Assembly: GCA_031432545.1 (NCBI GenBank)
Contig: JAVKGX010000008.1
Coordinates: 1 to 64,000, forward strand
DNA length: 64,000 nucleotides
Direction: 5' to 3'
DNA from: Armatimonadota bacterium
GTDB taxonomy: Bacteria; Sysuimicrobiota; Sysuimicrobiia; Sysuimicrobiales; Sysuimicrobiaceae
Each line of letters opens with the position of its first letter. The stretch's first letter is position 1. Below, piece after piece: positions 1-12,180 of the stretch. Made by a program: the position numbers and the translations under genes. The notes under the pieces were generated by a model. That model was not told the origin of the DNA. It saw only the letters and a program-made list of their open reading frames with translations, and made no database searches.

Positions 1-128
1 CGGGGGACAACATCCAGATGGAGGTGGAGCTGATCAGCCCGATCGCGCTGGAGGAGGGGCTGCGGTTCGCGATCCGAGAGGGTGGCCGGACGGTGGGCGC
101 GGGGGTCGTGACGAAGGTGGTCGACTAG
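1..128 (+). CDS. tuf: Elongation factor Tu, 3' end only (first tuf copy)
   Basis: Only the C-terminal 41 residues of EF-Tu are present, ending in [10 protein letters not shown] and a TAG stop; the rest lies off the left edge. EF-Tu carries aminoacyl-tRNA to the ribosome. Bases 1-127 are identical to 22672-22798 in the complete tuf gene; only the third base of the stop differs (TAG here, TAA there). It precedes rpmG, tRNA-Trp and secE-nusG, the usual neighbours of a second tuf copy. Frame starts at base 2. Confidence 0.95.
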   Translation, partial: GDNIQMEVELISPIALEEGLRFAIREGGRTVGAGVVTKVVD

Positions 129-186
129 CCATCGGCGCAAGGTCCGGCATGCCTCGACAGGCGACTGAGCCAGACGGAGGTTGACG

Positions 187-339
187 TTGCCACGCGACAT
201 CATCACGCTGGCGTGCACGGTGTGCAAGCGGCGGAACTACGTGACGAACAAGAACAAGAAGAACGATCCGGACCGGATCGAGCTCTCCAAGTACTGCAAG
301 TGGTGCCGCAAACACACGCCGCACCGCGAGACACGCTAG
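187..339 (+). CDS. rpmG: 50S ribosomal protein L33, zinc-ribbon type
   Basis: A 50-residue large-subunit protein. Four cysteines at residues 10, 13, 37 and 40 form two CxxC pairs, so this is the zinc-binding (C+) form of L33. The start is TTG at 187, chosen because the protein then begins [12 protein letters not shown] and a GACGGAGG ribosome binding site ends six bases upstream. It lies between the tuf tail and a small basic gene, in the same direction. Confidence 0.93.
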   Translation: MPRDIITLACTVCKRRNYVTNKNKKNDPDRIELSKYCKWCRKHTPHRETR

Positions 340-348
340 GAGGGCGCG

Positions 349-519
349 ATGCGGGAACGCGATCGAGAGATCCGGCGCCGCCGCCACCGCCGGGAGAAGC
401 TGGCAAAGCTGATTTCACGCCTGGAGCGGGCCCAGACGCGCAGCGAAAAGGAGCGTCTGGTGCGCACGGCCTCCAAGCTTGCCCCGTGGAACTACCAGCA
501 GTTTCAGCGCTACCTGTAG
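349..519 (+). CDS. Small basic protein of unknown function (56 aa)
   Basis: The gene starts nine bases after rpmG with an AGGAGGG ribosome binding site that overlaps the rpmG stop region, so translation is credible. The product is Arg/Lys/Glu-rich in its first 45 residues (begins MRERDREIRRRRHRR), predicted helical and soluble, and ends WNYQQFQRYL. The opening resembles the small DUF6800-type proteins known from other phyla, but this is a weak resemblance by eye. Its place among translation genes suggests nucleic-acid or ribosome contact; no function is assigned. Confidence 0.7.
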   Translation: MRERDREIRRRRHRREKLAKLISRLERAQTRSEKERLVRTASKLAPWNYQQFQRYL

Positions 520-558
520 TACAATTCGCTTTGGCCGCTCCGTCGGGGGATGCGCCGC

Positions 559-635
559 AGGGGCGTAGCTCGAACGGCTAGAGCGCTGGTCTCCAAAACC
601 AGAGGTTGTGGGTTCGAATCCCGCCGCCCCTGCCA
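559..635 (+). tRNA. trnW: tRNA-Trp (anticodon CCA)
   Basis: A full cloverleaf: acceptor arm 559-565 pairs with 625-631, discriminator G at 632 and encoded CCA at 633-635. The anticodon loop CTCCAAA between stems CTGGT and ACCAG gives anticodon CCA. The T arm contains GTTCGAAT. A TACAAT hexamer at 520-525, inside the end of the preceding gene, could be a -10 box, but no good -35 is seen. tRNA-Trp before secE-nusG is a common bacterial arrangement. Confidence 0.97.
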
Positions 636-719
636 GGAAGGGATCCCTCGACGCCGACCGGAAGCTGACGGTCTGGCCCAATGCTCAACGTTTCCCGCGC
701 GCAGACTTACAATGAAGCC

Positions 720-1310
720 ATGCGGGCCGGCGTAGGTGTCTTCCTCGTCAGGACGGTTGGTCTCTTCCTGGCGGCGGTGCTCGCGGCCGCTCCGGCTCCG
801 GTCTTTGCCCAGCCCACGCCGCGCGTGGTCGCGGTGGCCGACTTCTGGGACGCCAGCACCGGCGGGTTTCACATCGGAGCGGAGCGCCTGAGCGAACGTT
901 TGGCCCGGGAACTGGCCAGCCGTTCGCCGGCCATCCAAGTCGTCCCGAGTTCTGAAGTGCGCACCGCCATGCGCGCCCGTGGGTATCGCCCCGCCGACCT
1001 GTACTCGCCGGCGCGGGCGAGCGAGTTGGCGCAGACCGTGGGTGCGCACTGGATCGTGACCGGGCGCTGGACGCACCTGGACATTCAGGAGATCGAGGTG
1101 CGCGCGTCTGAGTCTGCGATCCCCCCACCCCCGCGGCGCGTGATCGGACAGGCGGTGCTGGAGATCCGTGTGCTCGATGCGTCGTCGCGTCGCGTGCTCC
1201 TGGAGGAGACGTTCTGGGCGGCGTCGGATGGGTGGCACGGGCTGGACGCCCTCTGGGATGCCGCTGAGCGGGTCCTGGCGCTTGCGGCCGACCGCATCGC
1301 GCGCATGTAG
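720..1310 (+). CDS. Secreted protein of unknown function, possible CsgG/TolB-N-like fold (196 aa)
   Basis: The protein opens with a signal peptide of about 31 residues (charged start, LFLAAVLAAAPAPVFAQ). The mature part has alternating beta/alpha segments such as PRVVAVADFWD, VVPSSEVRTAMRARGY, GAHWIVTGRW and QAVLEIRVLDASSRRVL, a pattern seen in periplasmic CsgG/LpoB/TolB-N-type domains; this is inference. ATG at 720 is preferred over an in-frame ATG at 681 because it gives a clean signal peptide. There is no ribosome binding site; a TACAAT at 708-713 would put the transcript start at the ATG (leaderless). It interrupts the usual trnW-secE junction. Confidence 0.75.
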   Translation: MRAGVGVFLVRTVGLFLAAVLAAAPAPVFAQPTPRVVAVADFWDASTGGFHIGAERLSERLARELASRSPAIQVVPSSEVRTAMRARGYRPADLYSPARASELAQTVGAHWIVTGRWTHLDIQEIEVRASESAIPPPPRRVIGQAVLEIRVLDASSRRVLLEETFWAASDGWHGLDALWDAAERVLALAADRIARM

Positions 1311-1345
1311 CCTGACACCCACCAAGTCGGGTCGAAGGCGATCGT

Positions 1346-1375
1346 TTGACAGCCCCCGCGGGCGGTTCCTATAAT
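1346..1375 (+). promoter_or_regulatory. Consensus sigma70-type promoter for secE-nusG-rplKA
   Basis: TTGACA at 1346-1351 and TATAAT at 1370-1375 both match consensus exactly, with an 18-base spacer. Transcription would start near 1382, immediately at a small hairpin (1384-1388 pairing with 1393-1397, loop TCCG). Confidence 0.85.
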
Positions 1376-1434
1376 CAGCGAAGCGCCCTCCGGGGCGTTC
1401 TTCTGCGTTGGGACGTTTTCGGGGGAGCTGCGCG

Positions 1435-1698
1435 ATGGCCCGGGTCAGCGACTTGCTCAGACGGCAGGACAGACCGGCAGCGAGGGTTGCCCCTCGCCGC
1501 GGGCCTTCGGTGGCCGAACGGATCGGCCGGTATTTCCGGGAGATCCGTGCCGAACTGAACCGGGTGACCTGGCCGACCCGCCAGGAGCTGATCGCGTCCA
1601 CGTTGGTCGTGATCGTCGTGGTCACGATCATGGCGCTGTACCTCGGCGCGTGGGACGCTGTCTTCACCTGGCTGTTCCAGAGAGTGCTCGTCCGCTAG
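1435..1698 (+). CDS. secE: Preprotein translocase subunit SecE
   Basis: An 87-residue single-span SecE that clamps SecY in the Sec channel. The motif YFREIRAELNRVTWPTRQE near residues 36-54 is the amphipathic helix diagnostic of SecE, followed by one transmembrane segment (about residues 57-78). ATG 1435 is chosen because GGGGGAG lies at 1421-1427; upstream in-frame starts lack a site. nusG follows after nine bases. Confidence 0.95.
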   Translation: MARVSDLLRRQDRPAARVAPRRGPSVAERIGRYFREIRAELNRVTWPTRQELIASTLVVIVVVTIMALYLGAWDAVFTWLFQRVLVR

Positions 1699-1707
1699 GA
1701 GAGATCC

Positions 1708-2316
1708 GTGCACGAGGAACCGCGTACCGAACCGACCGGTGACGCCGAGACCGCAGCCGAGGCGGCCGTCGCCACGGCGGAGCCGAAGGACCCGCGCCGG
1801 CGCTGGTACGTCATCCACACGTACTCGGGCTACGAGAACAAGGTCAAGACCAACCTGGAGCGCCGCGTGGCATCGATGAACATGCAGAGCAAGATCTTCG
1901 AGGTCCTCATCCCCACCGAGGACGAGATCGAGGTCAAGGAAGGCAAGCGCCGGATTGCCAAGAGGAAGATCTACCCTGGCTACGTTCTGGTTGAGATGAT
2001 CATGGACGACGACTCCTGGTACGTCGTTCGGAACACGCCGGGCGTCACCGGGTTCGTGGGGTCGGGGGCCCGTCCGGTTCCGCTGGACGAGAACGAGGTC
2101 AAGGTGATCCTGGGCCAGGTGACGGACGAGGTGCCCAAGCTGCGGATCAACTACCACAAGGGGGACACGGTCCGGATCACCTCCGGGCCGTTCCAGGAAT
2201 TCACCGGCGTCGTGGATGAGATCCAGCCCGAAAAGGAGAAGGTGAGGGTCCTGGTCTCGATCTTCGGTCGCGAGACGCCGGTCGAGTTGGACTTCGCGCA
2301 GGTGGAGAGAACCTAG
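1708..2316 (+). CDS. nusG: Transcription termination/antitermination protein NusG
   Basis: A 202-residue NusG that binds RNA polymerase and modulates pausing, termination and coupling with translation. After an acidic 30-residue lead, the NGN domain begins at RRWYVIHTYSGYENKV and includes KIYPGYVLVEM; the C-terminal KOW domain contains KGDTVRITSGPFQEFTG. Start is GTG at 1708 with AGGAGA just before it. It is co-transcribed with secE. Confidence 0.97.
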   Translation: MHEEPRTEPTGDAETAAEAAVATAEPKDPRRRWYVIHTYSGYENKVKTNLERRVASMNMQSKIFEVLIPTEDEIEVKEGKRRIAKRKIYPGYVLVEMIMDDDSWYVVRNTPGVTGFVGSGARPVPLDENEVKVILGQVTDEVPKLRINYHKGDTVRITSGPFQEFTGVVDEIQPEKEKVRVLVSIFGRETPVELDFAQVERT

Positions 2317-2364
2317 TCGACAGAGGCAGCGGGCATTTGGTCTGCTGCCCTCCGGGGTCTGGTC

Positions 2365-2790
2365 ATGGCCAAGAAGGTCGTCGCGCGCGTCAAACTGCAG
2401 ATCCAGGCCGGTAAGGCCACGCCGGCGCCGCCCGTGGGGACGGCGCTGGGCCCGCACGGCATCAACATCATGGAGTTCTGCAAGGCCTACAACGAGCGAA
2501 CCGCCTCCCAGGCCGGCATGGTCGTACCTGCGGAGATCACGATCTACGCGGACCGCTCGTTCACCTTCGTGACGAAGACACCGCCGGCGTCCGTGCTGCT
2601 GAAGAAAGCGGCCGGCATCGAGACGGCGTCCGCGGAACCCAACAAGAAGAAGGTCGGGAAGGTAACCCGCAAGCAGGTGGAGGAGATCGCGAAGCTGAAG
2701 ATGCCCGACCTCAACACGTCCTCGATCGAGTCGGCGATGCGGATGATCGAGGGAACGGCACGCAGCATGGGCATCGAGGTCGTGGGCTAG
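2365..2790 (+). CDS. rplK: 50S ribosomal protein L11
   Basis: A 141-residue protein of the GTPase-associated centre. It begins [24 protein letters not shown], with the proline-rich hinge [13 protein letters not shown] and the C-terminal 23S-binding domain ending [14 protein letters not shown]. Length matches the family. A short inverted repeat (GGCAGC...GCTGCC) lies in the 48-base gap after nusG. rplA follows. Confidence 0.97.
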   Translation: MAKKVVARVKLQIQAGKATPAPPVGTALGPHGINIMEFCKAYNERTASQAGMVVPAEITIYADRSFTFVTKTPPASVLLKKAAGIETASAEPNKKKVGKVTRKQVEEIAKLKMPDLNTSSIESAMRMIEGTARSMGIEVVG

Positions 2791-2840
2791 GATCTCGGAT
2801 TGGCCCGGCGGTCCCCGGGCGCAGCAGCGGGAGGACGATC

Positions 2841-3557
2841 ATGGCCAAGGCAGGTAAGCGGTACCTCGAAGCCGCCAAGCGCATCGACCGAACGAGACTG
2901 TACGATCCGGAAGAAGCCATCCGGCTCGTGAAGGACGGTGCCCGCGCGAAGTTCGACGAGACGATCGAGGCGGCGTTCCGTCTGGGCGTGGATCCCAAGC
3001 ACGCCGACCAGCTCGTGCGGGGCACGGTCGTTCTGCCCCACGGCAGCGGCAGGCCCGTGCGGGTTCTCGTGTTCGCGAAGGGGGAGAAGGCGAAGGAGGC
3101 GGAGGGTGCTGGGGCGGACTTCGTGGGCGCCGAAGACCTCATCGAGAAGATTCAGGGGGGATGGATCGACTTCGATGTGGCGGTGGCGACGCCGGACATG
3201 ATGGGGCAGGTGGGCCGGCTGGGGCGCATCCTGGGCCCGCGAGGCCTGATGCCCAACCCGAAGGCCGGCACGGTCACCCCAGACATCGCCAGGGCTGTGA
3301 GGGAGATCAAAGCCGGGAAGATCGAGTTCCGGGTGGACAAGTTCGGGATCGTCCACGCGCCCATCGGAAAGGCATCGTTCGACGAGCAGGCTCTGCGGGA
3401 CAACTTCGCCGCCCTGACCGACGCGATCCTCAAGGCCAAACCGGCCGCGGCCAAGGGGACGTACCTGAAGAGCATCGCGCTGTCGTCGACCATGGGTCCG
3501 GCGGCTCGGGTGGACGCGGCGCAGGCGCAGGCGCTGGCCGCCGGCCGCGCGGCGTAG
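2841..3557 (+). CDS. rplA: 50S ribosomal protein L1
   Basis: A 238-residue L1-stalk protein. The signature [27 protein letters not shown] spans about residues 114-140, followed by GTVTPD. ATG 2841 has GGGAGGA upstream. L1 can repress its own operon in other bacteria; no L1-site mimic was identified here. Confidence 0.97.
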   Translation: MAKAGKRYLEAAKRIDRTRLYDPEEAIRLVKDGARAKFDETIEAAFRLGVDPKHADQLVRGTVVLPHGSGRPVRVLVFAKGEKAKEAEGAGADFVGAEDLIEKIQGGWIDFDVAVATPDMMGQVGRLGRILGPRGLMPNPKAGTVTPDIARAVREIKAGKIEFRVDKFGIVHAPIGKASFDEQALRDNFAALTDAILKAKPAAAKGTYLKSIALSSTMGPAARVDAAQAQALAAGRAA

Positions 3558-3612
3558 ACCGTCGCCTGCTAGCAGCCGGGATCGACCACCGCCGGCGGGC
3601 GGGTGTGCGGGC

Positions 3613-3642
3613 TTGACGTGCCCGGTGCGGATTGGTTAGGAT
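3613..3642 (+). promoter_or_regulatory. Promoter for rplJ-rplL
   Basis: TTGACG at 3613-3618 and TAGGAT at 3637-3642, spacer 18 bases. It lies just upstream of the L10 leader, the expected place for a promoter separating rplKA from rplJL. Confidence 0.6.
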
Positions 3643-3658
3643 CAGCCGCGAATCGAAT

Positions 3659-3732
3659 AGGTCCGCAGACCGCAGGACGCTGCCCCGGACGGGGGCAGGG
3701 GTAAAGCGCGAGCGCCTGCCGAGGACCGTCGG
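3659..3732 (+). ncRNA. Ribosomal protein L10 leader (autoregulatory RNA)
   Basis: The RNA contains the recognisable elements GTCCGCAGACCGCAGG, an internal GCCCC/GGGGC hairpin, GGGTAAAGCGCG and CCTGCCGAGGACC; the outer arms GGTCC and GGACC pair. In other bacteria this structure binds L10-(L12)4 and represses rplJL. The assignment is by pattern and position; a covariance search was not run. Confidence 0.65.
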
Positions 3733-3792
3733 AACACCCAGGGCGTGGGTCGCCGCTCGTCAATCGAGAGGAGGCGGTCCGCGCGGGATCCG

Positions 3793-3840
3793 TCGGTGCC
3801 CGTCTGCGGGGCGCCGATTTCGTTTGGCGGCGTCGGTGCC
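3793..3840 (+). promoter_or_regulatory. Mutually exclusive hairpins before rplJ
   Basis: CGTCGGTGCC occurs twice (3791-3800 and 3831-3840). The segment GGCGCCGA at 3810-3817 lies between and can pair with either TCGGTGCC (3793-3800 or 3833-3840, one G-U pair). The two structures exclude one another, and the second ends 12 bases before the GCGGAGGG ribosome binding site of rplJ. Confidence 0.5.
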
Positions 3841-3864
3841 GCCCCGATCGTGCGGAGGGTCGAG

Positions 3865-4392
3865 ATGCCCAGACCCGAGAAGGTCGAGGCAGTCCAGAGG
3901 ATCAAGGAGAAGATCCGCCGGGCCCAGGGCCTGGTGCTGACCGATTTCCGGGGCCTCAACGTGCCCGAGCTGGAGGCGTTGCGGGACGGGCTGCGCAAGA
4001 CGAGCGCGGAGTACCGCGTCGTCAAGAACACCCTGTTGGCGATCGCCGCGGACGAGCTCGGGCTGGAGGGGCTGGAACGTTACCTGGTCGGACCGACTGC
4101 GATTGCGATCGGATACGACGATCCCGTCACGCCGGCGAGGGTCGTCCACGAGTTCATCCGCCAGTACCGCAAGCTCGAAGTCAAAGGGGGCGTCGTTGAG
4201 GGGAAGGTGGTCGATGCGGACACCATCAAGGCCCTGGCCGACCTTCCCGCCCGTCCGGAACTGATCGCGAGGGTCGTGGGCGGCGCGCGGGCGCCCCTGT
4301 ATGGACTCGTGGGCGTGCTCACCGGGCTGCAGCGCAGCCTCGTGGGGGCCCTGGATCAGATTCGGCAGAAGCGGGCGGCAGGTGGTGCGTAG
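3865..4392 (+). CDS. rplJ: 50S ribosomal protein L10
   Basis: A 175-residue base of the L7/L12 stalk. It starts MPRPEKVEAVQRIKEKIRR and contains the typical LVLTDFRGLNVPELEALR and YRVVKNTLLAIA segments; the C-terminal helix that binds L12 dimers follows residue 135. ATG 3865 is chosen for GCGGAGGG six bases upstream; the reading frame is open further 5' but that part overlaps the leader RNA. Confidence 0.96.
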   Translation: MPRPEKVEAVQRIKEKIRRAQGLVLTDFRGLNVPELEALRDGLRKTSAEYRVVKNTLLAIAADELGLEGLERYLVGPTAIAIGYDDPVTPARVVHEFIRQYRKLEVKGGVVEGKVVDADTIKALADLPARPELIARVVGGARAPLYGLVGVLTGLQRSLVGALDQIRQKRAAGGA

Positions 4393-4446
4393 CAGATGGA
4401 GCAGGCATTCTAAGGGAGAACGGCGGACGGCCACAGGAGGGTAGCC

Positions 4447-4827
4447 ATGGCAAAGATGAGCACGGCGGAGATCGTGGACGTGATCGGCAACCTGACGGTG
4501 TTGGAGCTGGCGGACCTGGTCAAGGCGCTGGAGGAGAAGTTCGGCGTGACCGCCGCAGCGCCGGTCGCCGTCGCAGCCGCTCCGGCGGCGGCCCCGGGCG
4601 CGGCGGTAGAAGAGCAGACCGAGTTCGACGTCATCCTCAAGGGCGCGGGGTCCAACAAGATCCAGGTCATCAAGGTGGTCCGCGAGTTGACGGGCCTGGG
4701 ACTGAAGGAGGCCAAGGACCTGGTGGACGGCGCGCCCAAGCCGGTCAAAGAGAAGGTCACAAAGGAGGAGGCCGAGGCGATCCGGGCGAAACTCACCGAG
4801 GTAGGCGCAGAGGTCGAAGTCAAGTGA
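4447..4827 (+). CDS. rplL: 50S ribosomal protein L7/L12
   Basis: A 126-residue stalk protein that recruits translational GTPases. An N-terminal dimerisation domain is joined by an Ala/Pro hinge (about residues 38-56) to the C-terminal domain containing [29 protein letters not shown] ends six bases before the ATG. It follows rplJ by 54 bases. Confidence 0.97.
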   Translation: MAKMSTAEIVDVIGNLTVLELADLVKALEEKFGVTAAAPVAVAAAPAAAPGAAVEEQTEFDVILKGAGSNKIQVIKVVRELTGLGLKEAKDLVDGAPKPVKEKVTKEEAEAIRAKLTEVGAEVEVK

Positions 4828-5280
4828 GCGGGCCCGGTACCGCCGGGTACGCTGTCCGTCCCGAACCGGTGGGAAGGGTGAGTCTTGCCGGTTGACGGGA
4901 AAATCCCCCGTGTGCTATTTTTCGAAGGTGCGTTTCGGCTAGGGGCCGGACGTACGGTTATCTTTTCCCGCGTTGCCGTCGCCGGTGGATCCGTCGGAGG
5001 AGGAACGGGCCGAGGAGTTGTGGATTCACAGGAGGAGCGAGGCTGTCCGGTTCAAGCCCCGCTTCTCGTTGTTTCCGGACTGGCCGATTTCCGACGGGTC
5101 GACGGCGGCTTCGCCCCCGGGGGGAGTTTGACACAGACGCCAGATTGGGTTCTCTGGTGCTGACCCGGCACGATCGTCCGTCTGGCCGCGACTGCGGCCG
5201 GGTGGCGTCGTGCGTGGGTTTCGTGTGTCTGTGACCGTTCCGCGACCGTCTCCACATCCCGGCGCTCGCCGGATCCACGG
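4828..5280 (+). other. Long non-coding leader of rpoB
   Basis: These 453 bases hold a good promoter (4892-4921), a TTGACA at 5128-5133 without a convincing -10, and an AGGAGGAG sequence near 5030 followed by no plausible gene. A 92-codon open frame at 4885-5163 has no ribosome binding site and no family resemblance. The transcript leader would be about 350 bases. Confidence 0.6.
4892..4921 (+). promoter_or_regulatory. Promoter for rpoB-rpoC
   Basis: TTGACG at 4892-4897, an 18-base spacer, and TATTTT at 4916-4921 preceded by TGC (extended -10). It stands in the most AT-rich stretch of this gap. Confidence 0.65.
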
Positions 5281-8200
5281 ATGGAGGTGACCGCCACGAA
5301 AGCGTCCATGGAAGTGCGCAAGCAGCCCAACGGCCGGTTCGCGTTCGACCGTGTCCCGCGTCTGGGGACGGGCCGCATCGTCAGGCGCGGCCGCCGCGAA
5401 CGGATCTCCTTCGGAAAGCTACCGGACGTGCTGGACCTCCCGGATCTGGTGGAGGTCCAGCGTCGATCGTTCCGCTGGTTCATCGAGGAAGGCATCCGCG
5501 AGGTCTTCGCCGAGGTCTCGCCGATCCAGGACTTCACCGGCAACCTCGAGCTGCACTTTGCGGTGCCGGACGAGAAGCGGCGGCGCAGGTCGGCTGACAA
5601 CCCCGACATCTTCCGGTTCACGGAGGGCACGCTCGACTACGGCGGCTACTACTTCGAAGCGCCCAAGTACAGCGCCGACGAGTGCCGCGAGCGCGACGCC
5701 AACTACAGTGCCGCGCTGAAGGTCCGAGTCCGCCTGGTGATCAAGGAGACGGGGGAGATCAAGGAACAGGACGTCTTCATGGGCGACTTCCCGCTCATGA
5801 CCCGCGACGGCACCTTCGTGATCAACGGCGCGGAGCGGGTCGTGGTCAGCCAGCTCGTGCGGTCGGCGGGTGTCTACTACAGCTACATCACAGACAGCAA
5901 CGGGCGTCGGCTGCCCGCCGCGACGGTGATCCCCAGCCGCGGTGCGTGGCTGGAGTTCGAGATGGATGCCAGCGGCGGCGTGTTCGTTCGGATCGACCGC
6001 ACGCGCAAGCTGCCGGCGACGGTTCTGCTGCGTGCGGTGGGATATGAGACCGATGAGATGCTGCGCCGGCTGTACGGCGACGACAAGGCCATCGTGGCCA
6101 CGATGGAGAAGGACCCCACCCGGGATCGCAACTCCGCGATCATCGAGATCTACAAGCGGCTGCGGCCGGGGGATCCGCCCACGATCGAATCGGCCAGCAA
6201 CCTCCTGCACACGCTGTTCTTCGAACCGCGGCGCTACGACCTCGGGCGGGTGGGGCGCTACAAGCTGAACAAGAAGCTCAACCTGGACGTCCCAGCGGAC
6301 CAGCGGGTCCTGGCCCCGGAAGACATCGCGCAGATCGTCCGCTACCTCATCGCGCTGAACAACGGCGAGGGGGAGGTCGACGACATCGATCACCTGGGCA
6401 ACCGCCGCGTGCGGTCGGTGGGTGAGCTGCTGCAGAACCAGTTTCGCATCGGTATGCTCCGCATGGAGCGCGTGATCCGGGAGCGCATGACGATCCAGGA
6501 GATCGGCCAGATCACCCCCCAGGTGCTGATCAACATCCGGCCGGTGACCGCGGCGATTAAGGAGTTCTTCGGGTCCAGCCAGCTTTCCCAGTTCATGGAC
6601 CAGACCAACCCGCTGTCTGAGCTGCGGCACAAGCGGCGGCTGAGCGCGCTCGGACCGGGCGGGCTGAGCCGCGAACGTGCCGGATTCGAGGTGCGCGACG
6701 TCCACACCTCCCACTACGGCCGCATGTGCCCGATTGAGACGCCGGAAGGACCGAACATCGGGCTGATCTCCTCGCTGGCGACCTATGCCCGCGTCAGCGA
6801 GCTGGGGTTCATCGAGACGCCGTACCGACGGGTTCGGGGCGGGAAGGTCACCCGCGAGATCGTCTACCTGACCGCGGACGACGAGGAGCGGTACACCATC
6901 GCCCAGGCCAACGCTGAGGTGGACGAGCACGGGATGCTTGCGCCGCGCGTCGTCGCGCGGCAGGCGCACGGCCACCCCGTTCAGGTGGCCCGCGAGGAAG
7001 TGGACTTCATGGACGTCTCGCCCAAGCAGATCGTGTCGGTGACGACCGCACTGATCCCGTTCCTCGAGCACGACGACGGCACGCGGGCTCTGATGGGGTC
7101 CAACATGCAGACCCAGGCCGTACCGCTGATTCGGCCAGAGGCACCCCTCGTGGGCACCGGGGTCGAGCACCGCGTGGCCACCGATTCCGGCGCGGTCGTC
7201 GTCGCCGAGGAAGACGGGGTCGTCGAGTCGGTGTCGGCCGATGAGATCGTGGTCCGGGGCAGCCGGCGCATCGCGTACCGGCTGACAAAGTTCCGGCGCA
7301 GCAACCAGGGGACGTGCATCAACCAGCGCCCAATCGTGCGCTCCGGGCAGGAAGTCCACGCGGGCGAGATCCTCGCCGACGGGCCGTCGACCGACGGGGG
7401 CGAGCTGGCGCTGGGCCACAACGTCCTGGTCGCGTTCATGCCGTGGGAAGGATACAACTACGAGGACGCGATCCTAATCAGCGAGCGGCTGGTGAAGAAA
7501 GACCTGTTCACCAGCATCCACATCGAGGAGTACGAGGTCGAGGCCCGCGACACGAAGCTGGGGCCCGAGGAGATCACCCGGGACATCCCCAACATCGCCG
7601 AGGACGCTTTGCGCGACCTGGACGAGCGGGGGATCGTGCGCATCGGCGCCGAGGTACGTGCCGGCGACATCCTCGTCGGGAAGGTGACTCCCAAGGGCGA
7701 GACGGAGCTGACCGCCGAGGAGCGGCTGCTGCGCGCGATCTTCGGAGAAAAGGCGCGCGAGGTGCGCGACACCTCCCTGAAGGTGCCGCACGGGGAGAAG
7801 GGGAAGGTCGTCGGCGTCAAGGTGTTCAGCCGTGAGAACGGAGACGAGCTGTCGCCCGGCGTCAATCAGCTGGTCCGCGTCTACGTCGCCCAGAAGCGCA
7901 AGATCACGGTCGGCGACAAGATGGCCGGCCGCCACGGCAACAAGGGCGTCATCTCCCGCATCGTCCCTGAGGAGGACATGCCGTATCTGCCCGACGGGAC
8001 GCCGGTGGACATCGTCCTGAACCCGCTGGGTGTGCCGAGCCGGATGAACGTCGGCCAGGTCCTTGAGACGCACCTGGGCTGGGTATGCGAGCAGATCGGC
8101 TTCTACGCGGAGGTGCCGGTGTTCGACGGCGCCCGCGAGTCGGAGATCGAGAACCTCCTGGAGCGCGCGGATCTTCCGCGCTCCGGGAAGATCCACCTGC

Positions 8201-8700
8201 GCGACGGCCGCACCGGGCTGCTGTTCGACCAGCCGTGCACGGTCGGACAGATCTACATGATGAAGCTGCTGCACCTGGTCGAGGACAAGATCCACGCGCG
8301 GTCCACCGGACCCTACAGCCTCATCACCCAGCAGCCGCTGGGGGGCAAGGCGCAGTTCGGCGGTCAGCGGTTCGGGGAGATGGAGGTCTGGGCGCTGGAG
8401 GCCTACGGCGCGGCGAGCACGCTGCAGGAGCTGCTGACCGTCAAGAGCGACGACGTTGTCGGCCGGGTGAAGACCTACGAGGCGATCGTCAAGGGGGAGA
8501 ACATCCAGGAGCCCGGCGTGCCAGAGTCGTTCAAGGTCCTCATCAAAGAGCTGCAGGCCCTGTGTCTGGATGTCAAGGTCCTCAGCGAGGACCAGCGGGA
8601 GATCGAACTCAAGGAGATCGAAGAGGACGTCGTCGAGACGCAGCGCTCGCTGGGGATCAACCTCGAAGGCGAGGAAGCGCTGCTGGAGGAGCCGATCTAG
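5281..8700 (+). CDS. rpoB: DNA-directed RNA polymerase subunit beta
   Basis: A 1139-residue beta subunit forming half of the catalytic cleft. The rifampicin pocket (about residues 430-470: [16 protein letters not shown], then [12 protein letters not shown]) keeps the Asp, His and Ser equivalent to E. coli D516, H526 and S531, so the polymerase looks rifampicin-sensitive. [38 protein letters not shown] and the C-terminal [20 protein letters not shown] are intact. The start is uncertain: ATG 5281 has no upstream ribosome binding site, while a perfect GGAGGTGA lies at 5283-5290, inside the reading frame. rpoC follows after 24 bases. Confidence 0.96.
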   Translation: MEVTATKASMEVRKQPNGRFAFDRVPRLGTGRIVRRGRRERISFGKLPDVLDLPDLVEVQRRSFRWFIEEGIREVFAEVSPIQDFTGNLELHFAVPDEKRRRRSADNPDIFRFTEGTLDYGGYYFEAPKYSADECRERDANYSAALKVRVRLVIKETGEIKEQDVFMGDFPLMTRDGTFVINGAERVVVSQLVRSAGVYYSYITDSNGRRLPAATVIPSRGAWLEFEMDASGGVFVRIDRTRKLPATVLLRAVGYETDEMLRRLYGDDKAIVATMEKDPTRDRNSAIIEIYKRLRPGDPPTIESASNLLHTLFFEPRRYDLGRVGRYKLNKKLNLDVPADQRVLAPEDIAQIVRYLIALNNGEGEVDDIDHLGNRRVRSVGELLQNQFRIGMLRMERVIRERMTIQEIGQITPQVLINIRPVTAAIKEFFGSSQLSQFMDQTNPLSELRHKRRLSALGPGGLSRERAGFEVRDVHTSHYGRMCPIETPEGPNIGLISSLATYARVSELGFIETPYRRVRGGKVTREIVYLTADDEERYTIAQANAEVDEHGMLAPRVVARQAHGHPVQVAREEVDFMDVSPKQIVSVTTALIPFLEHDDGTRALMGSNMQTQAVPLIRPEAPLVGTGVEHRVATDSGAVVVAEEDGVVESVSADEIVVRGSRRIAYRLTKFRRSNQGTCINQRPIVRSGQEVHAGEILADGPSTDGGELALGHNVLVAFMPWEGYNYEDAILISERLVKKDLFTSIHIEEYEVEARDTKLGPEEITRDIPNIAEDALRDLDERGIVRIGAEVRAGDILVGKVTPKGETELTAEERLLRAIFGEKAREVRDTSLKVPHGEKGKVVGVKVFSRENGDELSPGVNQLVRVYVAQKRKITVGDKMAGRHGNKGVISRIVPEEDMPYLPDGTPVDIVLNPLGVPSRMNVGQVLETHLGWVCEQIGFYAEVPVFDGARESEIENLLERADLPRSGKIHLRDGRTGLLFDQPCTVGQIYMMKLLHLVEDKIHARSTGPYSLITQQPLGGKAQFGGQRFGEMEVWALEAYGAASTLQELLTVKSDDVVGRVKTYEAIVKGENIQEPGVPESFKVLIKELQALCLDVKVLSEDQREIELKEIEEDVVETQRSLGINLEGEEALLEEPI

Positions 8701-8724
8701 TCAGAACCGTCCTGGAGGAGTCCA

Positions 8725-12159
<3,435 letters not shown>

Positions 12160-12180
12160 GCCCGTCGGACAACGCACACG

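Larger units (their letters stand above)
3558..3864 (+). other. Non-coding leader region upstream of rplJ
   Basis: The 307 bases between rplA and rplJ hold a promoter candidate (3613-3642), an L10-leader-like RNA (3659-3732) and a pair of mutually exclusive hairpins (3793-3840). No credible gene is seen. Confidence 0.7.

Noticed and set aside
5128-5156. TTGACA at 5128 as a second rpoB promoter
   Set aside because: No acceptable -10 occurs at 16-19 bases; TCTCTG and neighbours do not match.
4885-5163. A 92-codon open frame in the rpoB leader
   Set aside because: No ribosome binding site, overlaps the promoter, and the composition is that of non-coding GC-rich DNA.
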